Of a stretch of 64,000 nt of DNA, positions 24,240 to 34,856 are shown piece by piece. Position 1 is the stretch's first letter. Each line of letters opens with the position of its first letter. Source of the DNA: Undaria pinnatifida (taxonomy: Eukaryota; Sar; Phaeophyceae; Laminariales; Alariaceae); NCBI GenBank assembly GCA_012845835.1, contig JABAKD010000028.1, positions 9,703,689 through 9,767,688 of the forward strand, in the 5' to 3' direction. Under the pieces are notes generated by a model. It was not told where the DNA came from. It made no database searches and saw only the letters and a list, made by a program, of their open reading frames with translations. Both the position numbers and the translations under genes were made by a program.

Positions 24240-25030
24240 TTTAGGCCGGCGCTAATGGAAAGCCGATAGTTTGACCAAAAAGGTTCCAAACTTGTTTTTG
24301 GGATTGTTTGCTGAAAGATGACCAGCATCGTCACTACGTGAAAAAACGAGTAAAATGTTATTTTTCTGTCTCTTTTTGTGATGGGGCCCAATTGGTCAAG
24401 TTGTCCAAATTCCAACGAGCCTCGATCAACATTGTCCACCAAACACGATTGACGTTTGATCTCGAGTTAGAGACAACCCACGATCACTCCTCTTCGTTCA
24501 GGACAAGGTCACATGAGTGTAGGTGACAGCGCTGAAGAGTTCATCTTGATCAATGTCCTCGTAGGGCGTGAGAGATTGCTTGTTCCTGCGGTCTTCCGTC
24601 CAATCCGCTCGAAATTCTATTTTTTGCCCGTTGGGAGACTATAAAAGCTTTGTCTCAGTTTTCTACACACCGGCCGCCAAATGTGTTTTTTACGGAAGCC
24701 TTGTCGGTGCCCGCCACACATCACCGACCGTGCGGTGAGCACAGTACACTAAGAGAGGGTCGGAGCCCCTAACGAGCTCGCCACAGATTTCACGACGCTG
24801 TCGTTGATTTCGTCGAACGAAGTGTGTGGAGCACAGTAAATCACGCCGCGTCTCATCCCAGATCTGCTTGAGAAATTCTCAAGCCGATGTTGGCCAAGAT
24901 CGCCTCGAGAAATCCATTTTTTCCGGAAAACTGGAAAGTTCCAAAAAATAACTGTACAAATTGGGCCCACGGCTGACCATCCAGGTAAAGTCTGCCTGGG
25001 ATCTTCGGAAATTTTAAACTTTTGGCCTTC
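24240..25030 (+). repeat. Dispersed repeat family A, copy 2
   Basis: Collinear with 230-880. It ends just before repeat family C copy 2, so two families that lie apart at the left end (230-880 and 6750-7620) are neighbours here. Confidence 0.7.
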
Positions 25031-25079
25031 CGTTAGCACCGACCTAGCAACGTAAAAAATGTTTTCGAAAAAGCAACTC

Positions 25080-25930
25080 TACGAGACTCGAACTTGCGTC
25101 CTCAAACTCAGCGCGTGTCGTAACTGAAACCGACCTCGGTGGAACAGTTGGAATGGAACGAGGTCGTTCGCTGCCGTTCGTTCCATTCCTACCTGTTTGT
25201 TTCCGACGTGAAGTTGTGGATTCTGGGCAACGCACCCGAACAGATAATAGTCCTACTGGCTTTTGCGGCGGGACCGTGCAGCTCGACTCTAGGGCAGGGG
25301 TGCCGTCACGTGGACATCGAGTGCTCCTGGCACAGATGACAGCTTTACACGCAAGCATACCGCAAGGCAAGCCTCACACAAGGCGGTGCTAGCCATCCAA
25401 GCGGCACCCTCGAGACAAATCTAGAAGTGTGATGTTGCCGTCGTGGCTGGACGACGACCACTGAAGCTCCTACGAACATCGATGCCACACATTTGGCAGA
25501 AAATATATCGCCAGAGCCTCGTTCGCAACCCTGTCTTTTGTCTGGTTAGCCTCCTGGGCAGGCCATGGCTGTATCGCTGGGCTCTTGTCGCAGGCGAGCC
25601 CTACGCCGTCCACATATGTTCCACCCCATGAGTCGTAAGTTATTCCGTGCGCACCCATACCCTTGTGGACCTCCAGAGTATCAAGCAACACTCCCAGCAC
25701 CAATCAGTTGCCGTAAATCTCCTTCCAAATGGAGCGTTCGGTTTTTGCTGCACAAAATTAACTTCTCTGGGACTTGTTCTTCCTCTTCCAAAATTCACGG
25801 TCAGGGTGGGAACGCTAGGGATCTATTCGATCTGATAATCAATCAGCAGCAAGCCCAATATCATTCCATTCCAGGTTCCAAGCGTTCCAATGACTTTCTG
25901 GGGAGTTAGGACACACCCTCAAAGTCTGTC
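25080..25930 (+). repeat. Dispersed repeat family C, copy 2
   Basis: Inverted relative to 6750-7620 and collinear over most of its length. The plus frame contains LLHKINFSGTCSSSSKIHGQ and then FDLIINQQQAQ, matching a minus-strand frame at about 6760-6910. An ancestral coding sequence is possible, but both copies carry stops and frame breaks. Confidence 0.7.
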
Positions 25931-26397
25931 GCCTCGACCATTTGACCATCATCTGATCCATGCGTTTGTTTTTGGAGTAAGCAATTTTCCCGTTGGCTGT
26001 AACGAGTTGAGGATGGCTGAGCGGTGGGAGAATGTGCCGAATGCGACCTCCGGAGCAGGGAAGGAGTAAGTAGTAATGTCGATACCGTAGTACCGGCGGT
26101 ACAGCTACTAATTGTGTGGGCACGCCAACAACTACTCTGTACATGTATGTACAACTGTAATCTGAGAAAGGCTTGAAATCTTATATGTATTGTGACAACC
26201 AACCTTGAACAACCTTGAGCGTACTATGGAAAAACGCCACCATACACGCGGCGGAACCGTGCGATTGCCCCTGCCGACCTCGAGCCCCCCAAAAGGGTTG
26301 GGTTAGGGTTGTGCCGTTGACACGCAAACCGCAGGATACTGTATTGTGAATGCAATGTACTTAAATTGACACGACATGCGTGAACATGTACATTTTT

Positions 26398-26790
26398 CAG
26401 GGCCTGTCTTGGGCCTGCGGGCCGGGCCGGGTCTTTTGAAAATGTAATGGTCCGGGCCGGGTTGGGCGGAGATTTTTTTCTAAATGGATGGGCCGGCCCG
26501 GCCTGCAAGAAATTTGAGGGGTCGGGCCGAGCCTCGGCCATGAGATGTGGGCATCTACATGGGCCGCTCCCCCTGACCCATGACGCGGCCCACGTGTTTT
26601 CACGAGCCAGCCCGGGCCGCGGCCCATGAAGTGTGATGTGCTACTGCTACTATTTATAGTACTATACGGCGTCAACCCTGTCCGTGAGGCGGCCCACGTG
26701 TTTCTTCGGGCTGGCCCGGGCCGCGGCCCATGAGATGTGCAAAATGTGACACAACCAGCAATTATAAACCAACAGGTAGCCCTACTGCAA
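26398..26790 (-). mobile_element. hAT-like GGGCC element, terminal fragment
   Basis: Starts with CAGGGCCTGTCTTGGGCC and carries alternating GGGCCGGGCC / GGCCCACGTGTTTTCACGAGCC blocks. It ends in 'GACACAACCAGCAATTATAA', the same order as the reverse complement of the right end of the complete copy (31490 down to about 31020). It is therefore the right terminus of the same family in inverse orientation. The element interior may extend to about 27000, but no transposase frame is visible. Confidence 0.6.
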
Positions 26791-27491
26791 CCTGCCCTTT
26801 GGAGTACACGAAACTATGGGGTACGCCCACTCCGTCGGGCTATTGGTGTGCATACTCCATGCACGCGCTTGACGCGAGTTACATCAGTTGCTGTTGCTGT
26901 TGGTTGTTTTTCTCACATTAACTCGTATATGGTCAAGTCTGTGGTCACAAGACAGGTTCCGGTCACTCTGGAGCGGAAAAACACCCAAGGAAAAGAAACA
27001 AAACATGCCAACAGTGGTGAACGTAGATATCGTGTCATATACAAGACAACATCCGCCACAAAAAAAAAGTGAACCGGAAGTCAGCGCACGTATGTACCAG
27101 GCCCATACTGGTGCATACGTTCAAGGCTCGCAACTGAAACGGACTACAGCGCATGCCACCAAGGAAGCCAGATAATGTAGAATCTGAGTAGAAAGCATAT
27201 TAAGGGACCATAAGAAACAAGAGACATAGAAAACGAAGCAAGGAAGATAGCTCGCCAGCAGGAGGGGTGTAGCGAGGTCAATGCGACCACAAAGCGCTAC
27301 GAAAAAACGAAAACGTGCGCATCCGTTGTGGGCATATGACAATAAGGCAACCACGTAATACACGTAGTAAGTATATACGTAAGCTCGCCAACAGTTTACC
27401 TACGCAACGAGCGCCTCTGCATGCAGACTCTTCGCCTGTGCTGACCTGCTGCTGTTAATAGCAAGGCTTATCATGACTCGATGGTGCGGAT

Positions 27492-27870
27492 CGGGCCGGG
27501 CCGGGCCGGGCCGGGCCGATCTCAAAATTTTCATCGACCGAACAAGGCGGTGCCGAGAATTTTGAATCATTGATGGGCCGCGATCCATCATCCGAAAAGT
27601 TCTTGGGCCGGGCCGGGCCGCGGCCCATCATCTGAAAATTTGATGAGCCGGGCCGAGCCGCGGCCCATGAGATGTGGGCTGTATATGGGCCGCTCTACCC
27701 AGCCCATGAGGCGGCCCACGTGTTTTCACGAGCCGGCTCGGCCTGCGGCCCATGATATGTGGTGTACTGCTGCTACTGCCGTGAGGACGTCCACCCGACC
27801 CATGAGCCGGCCCACACGTTTTCGCAAACCGGCCCGGGCCGCAGCTCATGATATTTTACGTACTGTGTAA
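27492..27870 (-). mobile_element. hAT-like GGGCC element, second terminal fragment
   Basis: GGGCCGGGCC arrays, GCGGCCCATGAGATGTGGGC and GGCGGCCCACGTGTTTTCACG blocks align with the right end of the complete copy at 29957-31490. The CAGGGC terminus is not preserved, and the outer edge begins with a pure GGGCC run at about 27492. Confidence 0.6.
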
Positions 27871-27924
27871 TATAAATGTACAACGGCAACGAACAGGCGT
27901 GCAATATAAATATACCTATCATCG

Positions 27925-28345
27925 GTCGCAGGCGGACCTGAAACGTTTGTCGTCGGCGGGTCTCCACCGTCTCTGACCGCCTTTCCGCGCGGCTTCTGCG
28001 CCGGGACATGCCCCCCCCCTCGCCTGAAACGCCCGGAGTCGGATGATCCAATAGCTCAGCGCCGTAGCGCCTGCGCGATGCCTTGGAGTTGAGATCTACG
28101 AAGGAATTTCCGAAGAATCGTGCCCTTTCAGTGTTTTAGGTCATGCCCCCCCGACAGGGTGTATATCTTCGCGTGTTTATTTCCGGTTCATCCCCTCCGA
28201 CCTCAAGCACATGGGGAGGGTCGGCTACCCGGCCGGCGTCGCCATTGTGGGAGCCTTCGCGGATTGCTGTGTGCTCGGATCTGGGGCATATTTGGAAAGC
28301 CCCGGTAGAACATGCTACCCAGGCTTAGTTGGGAACTGCCATCTA
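27925..28345 (+). repeat. Direct repeat family D, copy 1
   Basis: Collinear with 29265-29665: 'CCGCCTTTCCGCGCGGCTTC', 'GAGATCTACGA.G..ATTTCCGAAGAATC.TGCCCT', 'CCGACAGGG.TGTAT' and 'GCTGTGTGCTCGGATCT'. Some peptide similarity survives in one plus frame (..RLPGRRRHCGSLRGLLCARI..), so the source may have been coding, but stops and frameshifts are present in both copies. Confidence 0.6.
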
Positions 28346-29264
28346 CAACAAAGTATGCCGAGAGATAAGAGAGCTACGCATGTCATCTGCAGCAACACGT
28401 CTTGTGCTACGGTACGCATCTACTGTCAACGTTTCTTGCAGGGTTGTGCAGCAACGGCTGTCAAGCCACATATCTACGTCGCTACGCTGTGAGTCATCGC
28501 GTTGCAGAGGTAGTTCTTAACCGCCTTCTCGCATTCCGCCGCGTATATACGCTTTCGGGTCATCGGCAAGTAACTCCAGCTTTCTCCCTCTTTTTTCTTC
28601 CCCCCTCTCTTCTGCAACATGAAGACGCCTCCACCTGCCACACCTCGCACTCCCTCCAAGCACCTTCTCGCACCATCCCGCGTGTGCTAGCAGTAAACAT
28701 GCCACAGCAGTACCTGCCACCAGCTGTGAACAGTCATACACTATGCGGGTTGGATCTTTGTGACCATTATCCAAGACTAACTGTCCAAGGTACACACGCA
28801 TATATATCACGTACCAGGTATACAAGTATCATATATCAGTAGAGCAATTGATTTTCCGTTGTTGGCGTTGTGCGTCTGTCTCGAAAGTGTGTAGGAGGTG
28901 CCGTCGAGCCTCTCACATGGAGTAGACAGAGCTGTGCAGCATACGGTGCAGGTGGCAGGTTTGTGACCAAGATTCAAGTACACACGTATGTGTACAGCAG
29001 CAGTATCACCTTTATTACGGCAGTCGCTATTGGTATTCTCCGTGGGCAGTGTGGGCAGCGCGTAAAGCATTCTCAACTCTTGGCTTCATCCTTCGCCAAC
29101 ATGATGTTGACGTGTGAGCTCTCTCAGCTTTTGGCATTACGTCTGACCCCCAACCTTCGCCACAATGCTGCTAATTTTTTTGGCATCACACGAGGCGGCG
29201 ACCGGTGGACGTCCAGGCCGCCGCCGAAGCCCCCTGTAAATATAATATACTTATCCTAGTTTCC
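28346..29264. other. Unassigned stretch between family D copies
   Basis: Holds CGTACCAGGTATAC at about 28810 and short frames on both strands (28402-28842 plus is the longest), with no splice-consistent exon. A 'GGCCGCCGCCGAAGCCCC' block at about 29216 recurs at 32022-32041. Confidence 0.4.
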
Positions 29265-29665
29265 GGGCCTGATCACTTTTTAGTTTACGGATCTCTGCCG
29301 CCTCTCATCGCCTTTCCGCGCGGTTTCTTCGCTGATGCGTGCCCCCGCCTCGCCTGCAACGGCCGGCTTAGCGGATCCGCCCGCTCAGTGTCATAGCGCC
29401 TTCACGAGGCGTTGACATCGAGATCCACGACGAGATCTCCGAAAAATCCTGCCCTGTGAACGTTTTAGCGCATTGTATGCCGACAGGGCTTGTATCCTCG
29501 TCTGTATTTTTCCTGTTCGGTCTCTCTTACCTCTGACCCATGAGGGGGGTCGGGTACTCTACCGGCGCCGTCTGTGTGGGAGACTGCGCGGGCAGCTGTG
29601 TGCTCGGATCTAGGATATAATTGGAACGCCCCTAAAACACATTCCACACAGGCTTCGTGAAGAAC
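29265..29665 (+). repeat. Direct repeat family D, copy 2
   Basis: Second copy of 27925-28345, about 1.34 kb downstream in the same orientation, diverged by substitutions and small indels. Confidence 0.6.
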
Positions 29666-29956
29666 TACTGCTACCTCGTACCATATACCAGGTATCAAAC
29701 ATTATGCCGAGCTATACGTAAGTACTTACGGCAGCAGCCGACGTAGAATACGTCGCCGGAGCTTCGTGTGGCGTGTAAATCAGCAGCTGCGATTGATCCT
29801 TCCTACGGATCTATGTATGTAGACGAGCAGCTTTGCAGCAGTCATAGACATCGGGAGCAGATCACCAGCTGACTATTTTCGATTTTCGGGGTTTCCACAG
29901 GAACACGCACTTCCCAAACGGGTAAAAAGTGTGCTTTTCAAAATGGTGATTTTTTG

Positions 29957-31490
29957 CAGGGCTTTTCACCGGCCGGCGCTGGTGGGCCAGCCTGGGGTTG
30001 GGCCGCCCGGCCCGGCCCATCATTTTTTCGTATAATGGGCCGCGGCCTGGCCCGGCCTGTCAAACGTTTAGAGGACGGGCCGCCGCCCGGCCCGGCCCAT
30101 CACTCTTCATTTTTTCACGGCCCAGCCCGACTCGGTCCACCAAATTGTCAAATGCCTCGGCCCGGCCCACGATATTGGCAGCGACGCCCATGAGACCCGA
30201 GCTCTATTTGGGCCGGCCCATGGGTTGTCCTGCACTTCAGATAAAGCTGCATGCTGACGTGCTTTCCAACATTACTATTACTATTAGCCTTTCGTTTTGT
30301 TTTTCCTTCTGGATTCGGTCGGCCACCTGCATCCGGTCTATGATGCATACTGCCGGCTCGTACCCACACAATGCTCCACTAACGGCCTGGTCCAATGGTT
30401 TGTCTCGACTGGTGGACCACCTCCCCTTCCTCCTGCTGCCGCTGCGGAGCTCGCAGCACCAAGCACCTACCTGCTGCTGCGACAACACCTGCTGCTGCAA
30501 TGCCCTACCTGCATGCTATCTATCTGTCATCCAAAGAGAGTGAAGATAACGCCAACGGTCGTTTGGCGGGGGCTCCCCATGCTACAGCAGCAGTCCTTGC
30601 TTCCGGTTCTACAACGACACACACGAAGGTGACCGTCGCTGCAACGCGCGGTCAGAAGATGCCTCATGACACGAAGTTTTCACCGGCGGTTCCGTCCGGA
30701 CCAAACCAGGGCTAAAACGTCAAACAATGTTGCCTGGGTTACGGAGACGCCATTGATTGCGTCTGTCCGCCCGCAACGGCTCCAAGGCCTTGATAAGGCA
30801 TTTACACAAGGGCCACGAAGCACGGTGGAGGTTGGTTCTCACTGTTAGCAGCAGATCAGCGCAAGCAAAGAGTCGGCACGCAGGGGCGCTGGTGTAGACA
30901 TGCTGCTGTAACTCTCGTCAAGCTTGTGCATGGAATAGTGTGTACAGCAGCATATGTACTGAGTGCGTAACTTGTATTTTTACTTGTTTAAAGGCCAGGC
31001 TTCACTCACGCCGCCTGTTGGTTTACTACTGCTGGTTGTGTCCCATGTTGCACATTTCATGGGCCGCGTGCCGGGCCGGCCCGTGAAAACACGTGGGCCG
31101 CCTCATGAGCAGGGTGGACGCCGTATTGAACTATTTCTAGTAGCAGTAGAACACCACATTTCATGGGTCGTAGCCCGGGCCGGTTCGTGAAAACACGTGG
31201 GCCGCGTCATGGGTTGGGAGAAGTAGCCAATGTAGATATGGGCCGCGGCCCCGCCCGGTCCAGGGCATCAATTTGCAGATGATGGGCCGCGGCCCAGCCC
31301 GGCCCTTGAAATTGTTAGATGCTGGGCCGCGATCCCAGCCCGGCCCATCAAACTACAATTTCTCACGACCCGACCCGCCCGGCCCGGCGCGGCCCATCCA
31401 TTCTTCAAAGTTCTCGGCCCACCCGACCCATCACAGTTTTGAAAGATTCGGCCCGACCCGGCCCGGATTAGTGGCCCATGACAAGCCCTG
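29957..31490 (+). mobile_element. Nearly complete non-autonomous hAT-like element
   Basis: The left terminus CAGGGCTTTTCACC and the right terminus, reverse-complemented (CAGGGCTTGTCATG), agree at 11 of 14 positions. CAGGG ends are typical of the hAT superfamily. The flanks ATTTTTTG and ATTTGTTT match at 6 of 8 positions, compatible with an aged 8 bp target duplication. Subterminal arrays of GGGCCGGGCC / GGCCCGGCCC fill 29980-30230 and 31055-31480. The centre (30230-31040) contains CTG repeats and a frame reading NGSKALIRHLHKGHEARW at about 30775-30830, matching a BED-type zinc-finger remnant in the copy at 32.4-32.6 kb. No transposase catalytic domain is present. Confidence 0.65.
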
Positions 31491-32099
31491 ATTTGTTTCG
31501 AATTTTCTTTTTGCTTTCATTTTTTTCAAGAGAAGCAGAGCCTGTGCAAGACAAAGCTCGTGCTTACGAGTAAACCCATGGCCAAAACGGGCTCTGGCGG
31601 GCACTAGCGTGTGGACGGGTGGGAGGAAGGAGGGAGAAAGTCGGTTTCGTGACGGAACGCCTTGAGACGGTGGAGGAAGGGCGGTCAGTTGTGGTCCTTT
31701 CCCTGCGCTCCCGTTTGTTTTTTCGAGAACGCTCTTTACGGAGAGCAAGTAAACCTTTACACAAGGTGTGCCCGAAGTGCGTGTACCGCGGATGACGTCG
31801 CACCTACCTGGTACGTACTACTGTACGGGAAGTATTTTTTTTTTGCCCAACCAACCACAATTGGCTAAAGTGAAAAGACGTTCCTTTTTAGTTCACCACA
31901 CACTTCTCAGAGTGGAGTGCGGAGCGCACGCTCTCGATTACTTGGCATTGTGATTCTTGCCCTCATCCTCATGCTCTACATATATGCATGGGCATCACCC
32001 GAGTCTGCGACCGGCGGCCGTCGAGGCCGCCGGCGAAGCCCCTTGTATCATAACTAATCACCAAATGACAGTAAAAAAAATACCAGGGAACGAAAAACG
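31491..32099. other. Unassigned stretch
   Basis: Contains TACCTGGTACGTAC at about 31804 and the duplicated block CGGCCGTCGAGGCCGCCGG. No exon with support. Confidence 0.4.
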
Positions 32100-32393
32100 T
32101 GAGCGTTCACCTTTTAGTACGGGGTAGTACATAGGCCGGCCCTTCAAGTTCACGGGTCGGCCCACAGGGATGGCCGGCAGGCCCATATAGAGCCCGTATC
32201 TCATGGACCTCGCTGCGAATGTCATGGGCCAGGCCGGGCCGGAAAAATAGAGAATGTCATGGACCGGGCCGGGCCGGGAAAAATTGAAATTCGATGGGCC
32301 AGGCCGAGCCGCGGCCCATCCTCTGAAAATATGATGGGCCGGGCCGAGCCGCGGCCCATCCGACCCACGAGCGTCGGCGCATGACAAGCCCTG
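32100..32393 (-). mobile_element. hAT-like GGGCC element nested in another copy
   Basis: The minus-strand terminus CAGGGCTTGTCATGCGCC begins at 32393 and the GGGCC array runs leftwards. The body of a second copy (32394-33273) stops exactly here, so this copy appears to have inserted into it. Its other end is unclear near 32060-32100, and no convincing 8 bp duplication was found. Confidence 0.5.
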
Positions 32394-33273
32394 ATTAATA
32401 GCATGGAGAACCAAGTCCCACTGTGCTTCGTTGCCCTTGTGTGAATGTCTGATGAAAGCCTTGGTGCCGTTGTGGGTGTATATAGGACAATCCTTGGCGT
32501 CTCCGCAATCCAGGCAACATATGACGCGTTTGCCCTGGTTTGGTCCAGACGAAACCACCGGTTAAAACTGTGACAGGAGGCATCTTCTGGTCGAGAGTTC
32601 ACCGTCGTGTGTGTCGTTGTGGAACCGGGAGTGAGGACTTCTGCTGTAGCGTGGGAAGTCCCTGCCAAAAGACCACGGGCGTTATATTTGCTCTCTTCGA
32701 ATGACTGATAGATACTCGTAGCAAGCAGTTGTTGCAGCAGCAACTACTGTAGCTAGCAATAGCGGGTATTGCAGCAGCAGGTGTTGTTGCAGCAGAAGGT
32801 TCTTGCTGCTGCTGCTATCCCGCAGCAGCAGGAGGAGGTTGGGTCCACCGGTCGGGACAGAAGCCGTCAGAAAGGGTGGTTAGTGGGGCAGCATTGTGTG
32901 GGTACGAGTGGCTATGTTAGCTCATGGGCCGGATGCAGCTAGCCCACGGAATCCAGAAAAAAAAAACGAAAACAAATAATATTTTTTTACGAAAACACGG
33001 CAGCATGCACCGTTTGTTACGGGACAACACATGGGCCGCCCGTGCACGGGCTGGCCCACAAAAATGGCGGGCCGGCCCTTATAGAACACGCATCTCATGG
33101 GCCTCGCTGTCAATGGCATGGACCGGGCCGGGCTGGGCCGGGCCAAGCCGTGAAAAACTGACATTGTGATGGGCCAGGCTGGGTCGCGACCAATTATACG
33201 AAAAGTTGATGGGCCGGGCTGGGCCGGCCTAACCCCGTGCCGACCGACCAGCGCTGGCCTATGACAAGCCCGG
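32394..33273 (-). mobile_element. hAT-like GGGCC element with BED-finger remnant, interrupted
   Basis: Read on the minus strand it starts at the degenerate terminus CCGGGCTTGTCATAGGCC (33273). It then follows the complete copy in order: GGGCC array, TTCTGGATTC.GT, CTG repeats, and a short open frame. That frame (32558 downwards) reads GKRVICCLDCGDAKDCPIY.. then GTKAFIRHSHKGNEAQWDLV. The C-x2-C and H-x-H spacing resembles BED zinc fingers found at the N-terminus of hAT transposases. The element breaks off at 32394. Confidence 0.6.
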
Positions 33274-33340
33274 GAATTATGTGGAGGTGTGGCGAGCTCA
33301 AGCTTCATTTTTCACCGCTTGCCGGAGGATTGAAGAAACA

Positions 33341-33364
33341 AAGTTAGGGTTAGGGCTAGGGTTA
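33341..33364 (+). repeat. Short TTAGGG-like interstitial run
   Basis: AGTTAGGGTTAGGGCTAGGGTTA is three to four telomere-type units, immediately right of the hAT-like element ending at 33273. Confidence 0.55.
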
Positions 33365-33618
33365 CGTCAGGGGTCGGGTTGGTCTGGGCCAAACGTGCAA
33401 GGTTAAAACTGACCTTGCGCAACCTGCACAGTGTTGTGTACAGGCCGCTCCTGCACATAAGACGAGCCGTTATATCTTGTTCGTGGGCCCATCTACTGCT
33501 GTAAGAGAGAGTGGCTCTCGTATACGTGTAATATTTACAGCAGTATCACGTTGTTAGCCTTTAGTATTTAACAGGGCGCGTGTTCTTCCGCTCTTCGTGG
33601 TCGTTGTTACTAGTTGTT

Positions 33619-34366
33619 GTCAGACCCTTGCCGTTGAGCCAGACTCGAAGACTTGTACGCAGGTCTGCGTCGTCACTTTCCCAGATGCTCGTATGTTTCC
33701 ACTTGTCCAGCACCTCGTATATATTTCCAGGCTTTGACTTTATGCAATGTGGATTACATACGCCGGGGTCAGACCCTTGCCGTTGAGCCAGACTCGAAGA
33801 CTTGTACGCAGGTCTGCGTCGTCACTTTCCCAGATGCTCGTATGTTTCCACTTGTCCAGCACCTCGTATATATTTCCAGGCTTTGACTTTATGCAATGTG
33901 GATTACATACGCCGGGGTCAGACCCTTGCCGTTGAGCCAGACTCGAAGACTTGTACGCAGGTCTGCGTCGTCACTTTCCCAGATGCTCGTATGTTTCCAC
34001 TTGTCCAGCACCTCGTATATATTTCCAGGCTTTGACTTTATGCAATGTGGATTACATACGCCGGGGTCAGACCCTTGCCGTTGAGCCAGACTCGAAGACT
34101 TGTACGCAGGTCTGCGTCGTCACTTTCCCAGATGCTCGTATGTTTCCACTTGTCCAGCACCTCGTATATATTTCCAGGCTTTGACTTTATGCAATGCGGA
34201 TTACATACGCCGGGGTCAGACCCTTGCCGTTGAGCCAGACTCGAAGACTTGTACGCAGGTCTGCGTCGTCACTTTCCCAGATGCTCGTATGTTTCCACTT
34301 GTCCAGCACCTCGTATATATTTCCAGGCTTTGACTTTATGCAATGTGGATTACATACGCCGGGGAC
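33619..34366. repeat. Five near-identical 149 bp tandem repeats
   Basis: Units start at 33619, 33768, 33917, 34066 and 34215 (GTCAGACCCTTGCCGTTGAG..). The only difference I see between units is one T-to-C near 34192. The array is therefore young or homogenised. Because 149 is not a multiple of three, each frame shifts at every unit, yet stops are few and the same 62-77 codon frames recur. The minus strand gives a more protein-like translation (NIYEVLDKWKHTSIWESDD.., LRVWLNGKGLTPAYVI). Each unit on that strand also contains GTATGT and, about 30 bp on, an AAAG. Confidence 0.9.
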
Positions 34367-34856
34367 ACCAAAGTTTATGCAATGTAGCTCTTGCCGTGAT
34401 ATCCTACGAGTAGTGCACAAAACTCATCGCACGCGTTCAGCACACCGTCCGCGTCAAACGTGTCATTTTTGTATATGCGTACTGCTGCCACATTATTTAC
34501 CACATGGGCAAACGAGACCGACGTTGTGCAACTTATGATACAAGCGTTGACAGCATCGATAATTGTTGACTACATCCGAAAAAGCGTTCCTCTGTCTGCA
34601 TCTTCATGCTGGTGTGCTAATTTCATCGCGGCGCATCTTGTGGCAGTCGTGCCATAGACGACGGCATTAGTGCTCGCGAGCTTCTAATACAAGCACCATT
34701 ATTTACTGTTAATATAGCAGTCTCGTGTGAAACATGCTTGCAGCTCTTTTGTACACACAGAAGGAACACCAACCATCAGCAGCAGTCTCACCGAGGTGTC
34801 GTGACCAATGCGTTTGATCTACCCACAGCAAAACTAATCTCTTCTGCATATTATGA
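34367..34856. other. Spacer between tandem array and nuclease-like gene
   Basis: A partial echo of the array's 'TTTATGCAATGTAG' occurs at 34373-34386. No supported exon. Promoter elements for the downstream gene could not be placed. Confidence 0.4.

Noticed and set aside
26398..33273. Many 60-180 codon Arg/Pro/Gly/Ala-rich ORFs in the GGGCC arrays
   Set aside because: Stop-free only because GGGCC/GGCCC repeats lack stops in all frames. No conserved frame between copies except the short BED-finger part.
33653..34333. Repeated identical plus-strand ORFs as a gene family
   Set aside because: They are the same 149 bp unit read in successive frames, with no start context or splice logic on the plus strand.
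33619..34366. CRISPR array
   Set aside because: Direct 149 bp repeats with no spacers, in a eukaryotic context.
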